From Acidobacteriaceae bacterium (GTDB lineage: Bacteria; Acidobacteriota; Terriglobia; Terriglobales; Acidobacteriaceae): a stretch of DNA of 37,518 bases. Positions 8,193-15,313 of this stretch are shown piece by piece. The stretch lies in the NCBI GenBank assembly GCA_027323885.1, contig DAHVZT010000044.1, positions 1-37,518 of the forward strand, given 5' to 3'. Under the pieces are notes generated by a model that saw nothing but the letters and a program-made list of their open reading frames with translations, searched no databases and was not told where the DNA came from. A program made the position numbers and the translations under genes. How positions within the stretch are numbered: the first letter of the stretch is position 1; the number at the start of each line of letters is the position of its first letter.

Positions 8193-9137
8193 CTAGGCTG
8201 TCACGGCCTCGGCTGCTGGAACCTTTACCGGCGTCAGCCAGTTGAAGCGGTCCGGACGCTTGCCGGTTGCGATGCCGAGATACTCCGCGGCCAGCTGTCG
8301 TGTAATGGGGCCCGGCTGGCCATCCTGGATCGGGATTCGGTCAATCGACCGGATCGGCGTCACCTCCGCTGCCGTGCCGCTGAAGAAGACTTCGTCGGCG
8401 ATGTACAGCAGTTCGCGCGGAATCGTCTGCTCGACGACTGAGATGCCCATGTCCCGTGCGAGCGTCAGAATCGATGCGCGAGTAATTCCAGCCAGCACCG
8501 AGCTGCCCAGGGAAGAGGTCAGCAATTGTCCGCGATGAACGACGAAAAGATTCTCTCCTGAGCCTTCCGAGACATATCCGTTGACATCCAGCGCAATACC
8601 TTCCGAGTAGCCATTGATACCAGCCTCCATACGGATGAGCTGAGAGTTCATGTAATTTGCGCCCGCTTTGGCCAGCGCTGGCAGCGTGTTCGGGGCCATG
8701 CGGCTCCAGGAGGAAATGCAAACATCAGCGCCCGCGTCCCCATGGACGTACTTACCCCAGGGAAAATTGCCGATGTAGAGTTCGATGGGATTGTTGCCCG
8801 GATGCACGCCCAGTTCACCGTAACCGCGAAACGCAATAGGCCGGATATAACACGGGGCGACCTCATTCGCCTCGACAGTTTCCACCACGGCTGCTACCAG
8901 TTGATCAACCGTGTAATTGAGATCCATGCGGTAGATCTTCGCGGAATCCAGTAAACGTTGCATGTGATCCACGAGGCGAAAAATGGCTGCGCCCTGCTCC
9001 GTCTTATAGCACCGGATGCCTTCAAAAATAGAGGAACCGTAATGGAGAACGTGCGACATTACGTGCACTTGCGCCTGGTCCCATGGAATGAGCTTTCCAT
9101 TGTGCCAGATGTATTTCGTGGATTGCAGAGCAGCCAT
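8193..9137 (-). CDS. ilvE: Branched-chain amino acid aminotransferase (IlvE)
   Basis: PLP class IV aminotransferase performing the last step of valine, leucine and isoleucine synthesis (and the first of their degradation) with glutamate/2-oxoglutarate. 314 residues. Seen: FEGIRCY at 38-44, YIRPIAFRGYGELG at 97-110, the PLP lysine K157 in LAKAGANY, and the EGSGENLFVV and SSLGSSVLAGITR blocks typical of fold-type IV. The start at 9137 is set by AAGGAG 9 nt upstream and by the family N-terminus; a longer frame to 9257 has no support. It is a single gene facing the acyltransferase, and a consensus -10 (TATAAT) lies 37 nt before the ATG. Confidence 0.95.
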   Translation of the reverse strand: MAALQSTKYIWHNGKLIPWDQAQVHVMSHVLHYGSSIFEGIRCYKTEQGAAIFRLVDHMQRLLDSAKIYRMDLNYTVDQLVAAVVETVEANEVAPCYIRPIAFRGYGELGVHPGNNPIELYIGNFPWGKYVHGDAGADVCISSWSRMAPNTLPALAKAGANYMNSQLIRMEAGINGYSEGIALDVNGYVSEGSGENLFVVHRGQLLTSSLGSSVLAGITRASILTLARDMGISVVEQTIPRELLYIADEVFFSGTAAEVTPIRSIDRIPIQDGQPGPITRQLAAEYLGIATGKRPDRFNWLTPVKVPAAEAVTA

Positions 9138-9173
9138 GACGCGGATCTCCTTTAACGAAAACGTGATGTTTCG

Positions 9174-9179
9174 ATTATA
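9174..9179 (-). promoter_or_regulatory. Perfect -10 hexamer upstream of ilvE
   Basis: TATAAT on the minus strand, about 37 nt upstream of the ilvE ATG and 15 nt beyond its AAGGAG site. No good -35 (TTGACA) is found 16-18 nt further upstream, so this is a half-site call: the start may depend on an activator or on an extended element. Confidence 0.4.
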
Positions 9180-9332
9180 TGGGTGGAGAACCGAGTTCCG
9201 CGAAGACACCGCTCCCCGGCGGAAGCAGTGGCGTATCCCATGAAGAAAAACGGACAAGCGCCATGTTACCCGCCAACTCTGGCGCGCCTGTATCCTGGGC
9301 TATCCGGAGCGCCTGATACGCTGGAGAACGAA

Positions 9333-10055
9333 ATGATTGTTCCATGCAATCTGAGCGCTCTTCTGGTGAATCCGGCGACCTTGGCCATGCGAGGAATGCA
9401 CTCGAACTACGTGCGTTTTTCCGTCCTGGCGCTCAGTTCCATTTTCTTTCTGGTCGATCCGTTCGCAGCCATCCCCGCTTTTCTCGCCGTCACAGCCAAC
9501 GCCGACCCGCCGCGCAGGAAAAGAATTGCGCGCAAAGCGGCGTTGACCTGCTCCATCGTCCTGACATCCTTCGCGATCGCCGGCAGGATGATTTTTCGCA
9601 TGTTCGGCATTACCTTACCGGCTTTTGAAATCGCCGGGGGACTGGTTTTACTGCTGATCGGTATCGATATGCTGGAGGCCAGGCGCTCCCCTACCCAGGA
9701 ATCTTCCGGAGAAATGGAAGAGGCATCGCAGAAGGAAGATGCCGGCATCGTACCACTGGGCATCCCCATGCTCGCCGGACCTGGTGCGATTTCAAGCGTC
9801 ATGGTGCTTGTGGGCCAGGCCCCTTCCCCGTGGCAGATGGCGGCCATCATCCTGGCGATCCTCATCACCGCCCTGTTAAGTTACCTGCTGCTGGGCAGCG
9901 CGGACCGCGTGCGCCGGTTTCTGGGAGAGACGGGAATTCGTATTCTGGTGCGAATCATGGGATTGCTCCTGATGGCCCTTGCGGTTCAGTTCTTTGTCAA
10001 CGGCCTGACGGACCTTGGGGTGATCGCCCGGCATGTCGCGACTCCCGTGGAGTGA
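9333..10055 (+). CDS. MarC family integral membrane protein
   Basis: Inner-membrane protein of the MarC/YchE family with six predicted spans; its biochemical role is not established (the old link to multiple antibiotic resistance is not supported). 240 residues from the ATG at 9333, chosen because GGAG stands 6 nt upstream; an ATG at 9396 would give 219 residues, closer to the usual family length and beginning directly at the first helix. Seen: LVDPFAAIPAFLAVT in helix 1, FEIAGGLVLLLIGIDML, and the loop GIVPLGIPMLAGPGAISSVMV, which is the family hallmark. The frame can be read from 9183 but that part looks non-coding. The M48 protease starts 6 nt after the stop, so the two are co-transcribed. 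Confidence 0.88.
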   Translation: MIVPCNLSALLVNPATLAMRGMHSNYVRFSVLALSSIFFLVDPFAAIPAFLAVTANADPPRRKRIARKAALTCSIVLTSFAIAGRMIFRMFGITLPAFEIAGGLVLLLIGIDMLEARRSPTQESSGEMEEASQKEDAGIVPLGIPMLAGPGAISSVMVLVGQAPSPWQMAAIILAILITALLSYLLLGSADRVRRFLGETGIRILVRIMGLLLMALAVQFFVNGLTDLGVIARHVATPVE

Positions 10056-10061
10056 GACCAA

Positions 10062-11498
10062 ATGATCGTTCGCAAATCTACTCTGATTGGGCTGTGTCTG
10101 GCGTCCCTTGCAGCTCTAACGCCAAGCTCCGCCGTGGCCGTTACGGAACCCTATTACCAGCCCCACTACTGCAATGACGCGTTTACCTACAAACAGGAAA
10201 TCGCGGAGGGCGAAAAAGCGGAGCAGGCGGTCTACAAACAGATGAAGGTGCTGCCTGATTCCAGTCCGATCAGCCAGTACGTGCGGCAGATCGGGGCCAA
10301 GCTTACAGCGGTCGCGCCGGGATACAAATGGCCATACCGTTTCCATGTGGTCGACTCCAAGGAGATCAACGCCTTCGCGCTACCGGGGGGCGCGATATTC
10401 GTGAACACGGGCACCATCGCGGCGGCACAGAACGAGTCGGAACTGGCCGGCGTGATGGCGCACGAAATTTCGCATGTCGTCCAGCGCCACTCTACTTGTA
10501 ACCAGACAAAGCAAAGAAAATCGAACGTGGGATGGGGCCTGGCCGACCTGCTGGCGGGCGTTTTGCCCGGACTCGGCGGAGTGTTGGCGCAGGGCGGTGT
10601 GAACATGATGCACAATTTGAGTTTTCTGCAGATGTCGCGCACAGACGAAAAGCAGGCCGATCTGCTAGGGACGGAGATCCTTGCGCAGGCCGGCTACAAC
10701 CCACGCGGTCTGGTGCAGATGTTTGAAATCATCGAGAAGAGATACGGCTCAGGTGGTGCGCAGTTTCTCAGCGACCATCCGAATCCGGGAAATCGCGTGG
10801 AGTACGTCGATAAGGAACTCGCCGCTTTGCCGGTGCGGAGCAACGTAATCACGAACACTCCGGAGTTCACACGGATTCATGACATGGTGTTGGCCGGGAA
10901 AGGAATCTCCGGGCCATCCGGCGCCGCCACCGTGCCTTCCGCGCCCATTACGCGCATCAAGAACCCTGCTGCAAGCACCACGATGACTTCCTTTGACCAT
11001 CAGGGATATACGTTGAGTTATCCCGACAACTGGAAACTGTATGGCGACAGCGGGTCCATCGTAACCATTGCGCCGCAAGGAGGAATCCAGGCTGCGAGCA
11101 CGACTGGCGGGAGCCAGGGGAACGCCGCACAGGATCAGGTTGCTTACGGGGTCATTGTGGACGGCTTTCAACCGGATCAGGGAGCATCGCTGGACCAGGC
11201 TACCCGACAGCTTGTGGCCAATCTCCGCCAGGCCAACCCGCAGCTGCGCGAAATCGGAAGCGCCGAGAACGTCCTGGTGAACCAGGCAAACGCGCGAAGC
11301 GTGGAACTGGAGAACACTTCCCCGTTGAGCACACCCACGCAACCGGTGAAAGAACGCGATTGGCTTGTGACGGTCGAGCGCCCAGATGGAGAGATTTATT
11401 ACCTGATCTTCATCGCTCCGGAGCAGGACTATCGTGCATTGCATCCCACGTTCGTGAACATCCTTCGCAGCTTCCGCCTGAAGAACACTACGCAATAG
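10062..11498 (+). CDS. Secreted M48 family zinc metalloprotease with extra C-terminal domain
   Basis: Periplasmic Zn-protease of the BepA/LoiP-like M48 group, presumed to act in envelope protein quality control. 478 residues. N-terminal signal peptide (residues 1-27, hydrophobic core LIGLCLASLAAL). Zinc motif HEISH at 134-138 with the third ligand expected at E197 in DEKQAD; NAFALPGG at 103-110 and SDHPNPGNR further on are family blocks. After residue ~300 (linker rich in Ala, Pro, Thr) follows a ~170-residue domain opening with GYTLSYPDNWKLY, which resembles PsbP/Mog1-like folds seen behind such proteases; that assignment is tentative. GGAG 9 nt before the ATG supports the start. Encoded 6 nt after marC. 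Confidence 0.9.
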   Translation: MIVRKSTLIGLCLASLAALTPSSAVAVTEPYYQPHYCNDAFTYKQEIAEGEKAEQAVYKQMKVLPDSSPISQYVRQIGAKLTAVAPGYKWPYRFHVVDSKEINAFALPGGAIFVNTGTIAAAQNESELAGVMAHEISHVVQRHSTCNQTKQRKSNVGWGLADLLAGVLPGLGGVLAQGGVNMMHNLSFLQMSRTDEKQADLLGTEILAQAGYNPRGLVQMFEIIEKRYGSGGAQFLSDHPNPGNRVEYVDKELAALPVRSNVITNTPEFTRIHDMVLAGKGISGPSGAATVPSAPITRIKNPAASTTMTSFDHQGYTLSYPDNWKLYGDSGSIVTIAPQGGIQAASTTGGSQGNAAQDQVAYGVIVDGFQPDQGASLDQATRQLVANLRQANPQLREIGSAENVLVNQANARSVELENTSPLSTPTQPVKERDWLVTVERPDGEIYYLIFIAPEQDYRALHPTFVNILRSFRLKNTTQ

Positions 11499-11533
11499 TC
11501 AGGAATCCAACTGAGTAGCGGAACTGGTTCGCC

Positions 11534-11995
11534 TCAGGAGTGAGCGGGCGTTTTGTTCAGTGTGGCGAGATCGATGTTCTGGTAGTCGCCGCGTTCAATC
11601 CCGTCTCGAATTTGTTTCGGGGTCCACCCTTTGCGGGTCATCATGTATGCGTAGTGACCCTCCTTCGCGCAGGTGCTGCATTCCGCGCCGTGCATGCCAG
11701 AGAAGCAGCTCCGCAGGCTGGTGTGACCCAACGCGCGGTCACAGCGGCAATAGCAAGGCAGTTGATAGAGTACGTTAGGGATTTTTGCCGCTTCCTGGTA
11801 CACCTTGACCTGCCAGGGGAACTGGAACCCGGGGCCGGTCAGCTGCGCGCCGTGCAGGATGGGCGCCTGAATTTCTCCTTTGGGTGGGGCCGCTGCATGG
11901 AATGCGGGAACATCCACCGTCGGGTCCGTCCATTGCGCATTGGCCGCAATGCACCCGAGCGCCAACGCGAGGGTTACAACAATATGTTTGCGCAT
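11534..11995 (-). CDS. CYCXC-family secreted cysteine-rich protein (PCYCGC-like)
   Basis: Exported protein of unknown function. 153 residues from the ATG at 11995 (GGAG 9 nt upstream; a TTG at 12004 is too close to that site). Signal peptide 1-20 with a likely AxA-type cleavage (ANA|Q). The C-terminal half holds the family core: CYCRC at 81-85, then LGH at 89-91 and SC97, then ECSTC at 106-109, a pattern suited to binding a metal or heme or to a thiol switch. NCBI calls the family 'CYCXC family (seleno)protein'; some members carry selenocysteine in the motif, but this one uses cysteine codons only. It starts 21 nt after the citrate synthase stop, so it should be on the same transcript; its link to citrate synthase is unexplained. 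Confidence 0.8.
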   Translation of the reverse strand: MRKHIVVTLALALGCIAANAQWTDPTVDVPAFHAAAPPKGEIQAPILHGAQLTGPGFQFPWQVKVYQEAAKIPNVLYQLPCYCRCDRALGHTSLRSCFSGMHGAECSTCAKEGHYAYMMTRKGWTPKQIRDGIERGDYQNIDLATLNKTPAHS

Positions 11996-12016
11996 CAATC
12001 TCAACTCCTGGGCAGT

Positions 12017-13150
12017 TTACCTGTTTTCCATTGCCACATATTTCGCCGGGTACGCAGGCCCGTTATACTCCGCGCGTGGACGAATCAGGCGGTTATCGTC
12101 GAGCTGCTCGATCACATGCGCAGCCCAGCCGGCAATGCGGCTCACAGCGAAAATGGGCGTAAATAAATCGACATCGATGCCGAGCGTGGTGTAAGTGGAA
12201 GCCGAATAAAAGTCCACGTTGGCATTCAGGTTTTTCTCCTGCTTCACAAAAACTTCAATCTTGCGGGACATCTCAAACCACTTCGGGTTTCCGCTGGAGC
12301 GGCCAAGGTCCTCCGACATGCGCCGCAGGTGAGTCGCGCGCGGGTCCTCCGTATGATAGACGCGATGTCCGAAGCCGGAGACTTTCTTCTTCTGCGCCAA
12401 CATTTGCCGGACATAATCGACCGGATCGGCCCCTTCCTTGTCGATTGCAAACAGGATGCGCATCACCGCCTCATTCGCGCCGCCATGCAGCGGGCCCTTC
12501 AGCGCGCCGATCGCACCGGTAATGGCGGAGTGAATGTCGGACAATGTAGCGGCGATGACCCGTGCAGCAAATGTGGATGCGTTCAATTCATGGTCGGCAT
12601 GCAGGATGAGCGCCACGTCGAGCGCACGCTCTGCCGTGGGAGATGGCTTCTCGCCATTGAGCATCCAGAGAAAATTTGCCGCGTGCGAAAGCGAACGGTC
12701 CGGCTGCATTACAGGTTTACCCTTGCGGATCCGGTCGTACGCGGCGACGATCATGGCGACCTGCGAAGTAAGCCGGTAGCTTTTCCGCACGTTTGCGTCG
12801 TGGAGATTGTCCTTTTCATCCACGTCGTACATGCTGAGCGCAGAAACGGCTGTCCGCAGCACTTCCATGGGCGTCGCGTGCTTGGGAAACCGTTCCATCA
12901 TTTGGATGATTTCCTGCGGAAGCACCCGGCTGTCCGCCAGGTGTTTGCGAAAATCCTGCAATTCCGAGGCCTTCGGCAGTCTGCCAAACCAAAGCAGGTA
13001 GGCCGTTTCCTCAAAATTCGAGTTTTTCGCCAGCTCGTGAATGTCGATTCCGCGATACGCCAGAACCCCCGCATCTCCATCAATCCAGCAGATTCCCGAG
13101 TGGGCGGCAACAATACCTTCCAGCCCGCGCGCCATGGCAGTTGTCGACAT
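12017..13150 (-). CDS. gltA: Citrate synthase
   Basis: Condenses acetyl-CoA and oxaloacetate to citrate, entering the TCA cycle; cytosolic. 377 residues, the shorter citrate/2-methylcitrate synthase type of many bacteria and archaea. Catalytic residues are visible: H187 (LHADHELN), H222 (GPLHGGANE) and D313 (NVDFYSAS), with GFGHRVY at 259-265. Methylcitrate synthase activity cannot be excluded, but no prp genes are nearby. Start at the ATG 13150, preceded by GGAG at 9 nt; a TTG at 13171 would place that RBS inside the gene. A good promoter lies about 77 nt upstream. Downstream, the CYCXC gene follows after 21 nt. Confidence 0.94.
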   Translation of the reverse strand: MSTTAMARGLEGIVAAHSGICWIDGDAGVLAYRGIDIHELAKNSNFEETAYLLWFGRLPKASELQDFRKHLADSRVLPQEIIQMMERFPKHATPMEVLRTAVSALSMYDVDEKDNLHDANVRKSYRLTSQVAMIVAAYDRIRKGKPVMQPDRSLSHAANFLWMLNGEKPSPTAERALDVALILHADHELNASTFAARVIAATLSDIHSAITGAIGALKGPLHGGANEAVMRILFAIDKEGADPVDYVRQMLAQKKKVSGFGHRVYHTEDPRATHLRRMSEDLGRSSGNPKWFEMSRKIEVFVKQEKNLNANVDFYSASTYTTLGIDVDLFTPIFAVSRIAGWAAHVIEQLDDNRLIRPRAEYNGPAYPAKYVAMENR

Positions 13151-13226
13151 TTGTTTTTTCTCCAGGTTCAATTCTATTTGGCAGCCGCCTCACCTGGCAG
13201 CCGGTCCCGCAAAACGTTAACTTCTC

Positions 13227-13255
13227 GTTATAACGCAGCGAATCGGCTCTGTCAC
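13227..13255 (-). promoter_or_regulatory. Sigma70-type promoter of gltA
   Basis: Minus strand: -35 GTGACA (13255-13250, 5 of 6 to consensus), 17-nt spacer, -10 TATAAC (13232-13227, 5 of 6). Transcription should start near 13220, giving a ~70-nt leader before the gltA ATG at 13150. It lies between the decayed thiO and gltA. Confidence 0.6.
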
Positions 13256-13350
13256 GGGCGAGGTGGGCAGGAATATTGGATTCCACCCAACACGCAGATG
13301 ATTTGCGCCTTTCCGATGGCCGGAATTCGCAGGACTCCGGCCCCATCCGC

Positions 13351-13675
13351 TCATTGCAAGCGCATCGGCGAAAAGGCATCAAGCGCCACCTCGGGAGATT
13401 CGCCGAAGATTGCCTGAGCAAGTACGCGAGCGGTGACTGGGGCCAGCAGAATGCCATTTCGAGACTGCGCAGAGAAAGAGGCAGCACCGCGGAAGGGTTT
13501 TCCGGGATCGCCATGCGGCGAGCATTCCCCCGGCCGCCCAGGAAGCGGACCGCATTCTTCGCTCCCGTTCCAGCACTACGACTGAAAGACCGCGAAGGCG
13601 CAGCTCCATGCCGAGCGACAGCCCAATGATCCCTGCGCCCGCGATGACGATGTCGCTCAGGGAACACTTGCTCAT
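13351..13675 (-). pseudogene. thiO: Decayed glycine oxidase (ThiO-like FAD oxidoreductase)
   Basis: ThiO oxidises glycine to the imine used for the thiazole ring of thiamine. Only the two ends of the gene are recognisable. The N-terminus from the ATG at 13675 reads DIVIAGAGIIGLSLGMEL (FAD-binding GxGxxG) and then SWAAGGMLAA, the typical ThiO start. After that the family sequence continues in another frame (IPENPSAVLPLSLR). It then jumps, in a third frame, to a typical C-terminus (RNGILLAPVTARVLAQAI ... DAFSPMRLQ, stop at 13351-13353). About 108 codons remain of the ~370 expected, so the substrate domain is gone. This is an internal deletion with frameshifts; an assembly collapse is the alternative. 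No other thi gene is seen in the window. Confidence 0.72.
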
Positions 13676-13795
13676 CTATTCATTGTAAGAGCCCGTAATC
13701 TATGAAAGATTTGATACGTCGCGTTCGTACCATAAAACCGAAGTGGTTCAGAAGCGCGTTGCAGAACGTTCTACTTGGCAGGGAGTTATTTCTGC

Positions 13796-14650
13796 ATGCG
13801 GGAAGATGGTTTTTACGAGGACTCGGAGCGATCCTCATCAGGATTTTTGGTGCTCATGGCAGGCTTGGCCTTCCTTTTTGCCGTAGGCGCGCTGGCCTGG
13901 ATATACCTGCTGCAGGCCCGTCTGTCCCATGCGGAAGCGGACCTGCGTCTGGAGCAAAAGCACAACGTTAGATTGATGGCTCAGCAGGCGGAAATGCGCC
14001 GCGAACTGCACGCTACCAGCGACGCCTTTGGCGAAAAGGTCGGGATCGCGCAGCACCAGATCGCGGAAAAAGCACAGGAACTTCTTCGCCAGCAGCAGGC
14101 TGCGAGCCATGATCTGGCTTTGCAGCAAGATGAAATTCGCAGACAAGTCGGCAGCGTCACCAATGCAGTTTCCACCGTGAAGTCCGATGTGGGCGGCGTC
14201 AAGCAGGAGCTCGCGACGAATACGCGCGACGTCGCCACCACCCGGAAGGAACTCGCGAGCACGCAACAGCAACTTCAGGCCGCCATTGGAGATATGGGAG
14301 TGCAGAGCGGATTGATTGCGAAAAACAGTACAGAACTGGAGTACTTGAAGCAACTGGGCAATCGCAACTATTTCCCGTTCACCCTCCACAAAGGCAGAAC
14401 GCCCGTCAACGTCTCCACCATCAGGCTGCAGCTTCGCAAAACAGATGCGAAACACGCACGTTTCACGCTGACGGTGTTTGCCGACGATAGAAAGATGGAA
14501 AAGAAGAACCGCGAAGTTGACGAGCCGCTCCAGTTCTACACCGGAAAGCAACCCGCGCTCTATGAAGTTGTCGTCAACGAAGTAGGTAAAGGCGAGGTTT
14601 CGGGCTACCTGTCCACCCCGAAGCTGGCGCCCAAGCTAAGCCTGCCCTGA
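13796..14650 (+). CDS. Hypothetical single-span membrane protein with coiled coil
   Basis: Not assigned to a named family. 284 residues from the ATG at 13796 (GGGAG ~10 nt upstream; a TTG 21 nt earlier is less likely). A short acidic N-terminus precedes one membrane helix (about residues 15-40, LMAGLAFLFAVGALAWIYLL), then a long Gln/Glu/Ala-rich coiled coil (about 45-180, methyl-accepting-protein-like heptads such as NAVSTVKSDVGGVKQEL). A compact C-terminal domain (about 185-284) begins near RNYFPFTLHKG and is rich in beta-type sequence. The topology suggests a periplasmic coiled coil and domain anchored in the inner membrane. It converges with the gene at 14663 (12 nt apart). Confidence 0.75.
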   Translation: MREDGFYEDSERSSSGFLVLMAGLAFLFAVGALAWIYLLQARLSHAEADLRLEQKHNVRLMAQQAEMRRELHATSDAFGEKVGIAQHQIAEKAQELLRQQQAASHDLALQQDEIRRQVGSVTNAVSTVKSDVGGVKQELATNTRDVATTRKELASTQQQLQAAIGDMGVQSGLIAKNSTELEYLKQLGNRNYFPFTLHKGRTPVNVSTIRLQLRKTDAKHARFTLTVFADDRKMEKKNREVDEPLQFYTGKQPALYEVVVNEVGKGEVSGYLSTPKLAPKLSLP

Positions 14651-14662
14651 GCACAGGCGCTC

Positions 14663-15268
14663 TTACTGGAGAGGCAGATCCAGCGACCGGCCGTTCTCAA
14701 AGCTGAAGACGACGTCAGCCTTTTTATGCTGGTCCCATTGCTGCTTGGACCACTGATAGCTGAAGACGACTAGCCCCTGCGCCGACTCGCCCGGTTGGAT
14801 GACCTGATGGCGCGCTAAGAGCGGCATGCGCATCGAGGCCAGGTTTGGAAATCGCTGAAACATTTGATCGATATCTGTGGGCGACGCGGCGATACTCTGG
14901 CTGGTGGACCCGTTCAAGGTTACGTTGGAAACGATATCGAAAACCGTGAGCGGCTTTTGGCTCACATTGGTCACGCGTGCCTGCACCAGGAGGATTGTCT
15001 CATCCTGTTCGGCGGTCTGTCCCGCCATGCCGGGCTGATCGGAGGCGACTCCGGGATCAATCTGTACCGAGTACGCGAACTGGCGCAATATGGCTCCGGA
15101 AGCGTCCGGTTTCGTCTGCCCGAAATGCGCGAACAGCACGGCCGCAATTGCCAATCCAGCAATCACAATGAGTGCGGGAACCAAGAGAGAACGCAGCCCA
15201 TTGGGCGGGTCCACCTGCGCCAGATCCGGCGCGTGCAGATTCATCGGAGAAGATGCTGGGGAATCCAT
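14663..15268 (-). CDS. Hypothetical membrane-anchored protein with C-terminal beta domain
   Basis: Function unknown. 201 residues: a Pro-rich cytosolic N-terminus, one membrane helix (about 28-48, LLVPALIVIAGLAIAAVLFA), then an extracytoplasmic domain. The phrases ILLVQARVTNVSQKPLTVFDI and QPGESAQGLVVFSYQWS look like the immunoglobulin-like folds (DUF4352-type) that occur in small bacterial membrane proteins; this is a resemblance, not a proven match. Start ATG at 15268, with a second ATG 24 nt inside. It follows polX by 45 nt on the same strand, so the two may be co-transcribed. Confidence 0.72.
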   Translation of the reverse strand: MDSPASSPMNLHAPDLAQVDPPNGLRSLLVPALIVIAGLAIAAVLFAHFGQTKPDASGAILRQFAYSVQIDPGVASDQPGMAGQTAEQDETILLVQARVTNVSQKPLTVFDIVSNVTLNGSTSQSIAASPTDIDQMFQRFPNLASMRMPLLARHQVIQPGESAQGLVVFSYQWSKQQWDQHKKADVVFSFENGRSLDLPLQ

Positions 15269-15313
15269 CCTGCAAGCAGTTTACCCGGTATTGCTCCAAG
15301 AAGCAGACGAAAG

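Noticed and set aside
9183-9332. N-terminal extension of MarC
   Set aside because: Not hydrophobic or conserved, no RBS, and it overlaps the ilvE promoter region.
12329-13417. Plus-strand open frame opposite citrate synthase
   Set aside because: Antisense shadow of gltA with no recognisable domain.
13080-13667. 195-residue minus-strand open frame through thiO and the gltA promoter
   Set aside because: Only a short part (IPENPSAVLPLSLR) is real, from the broken thiO; the rest covers the gltA promoter and RBS.
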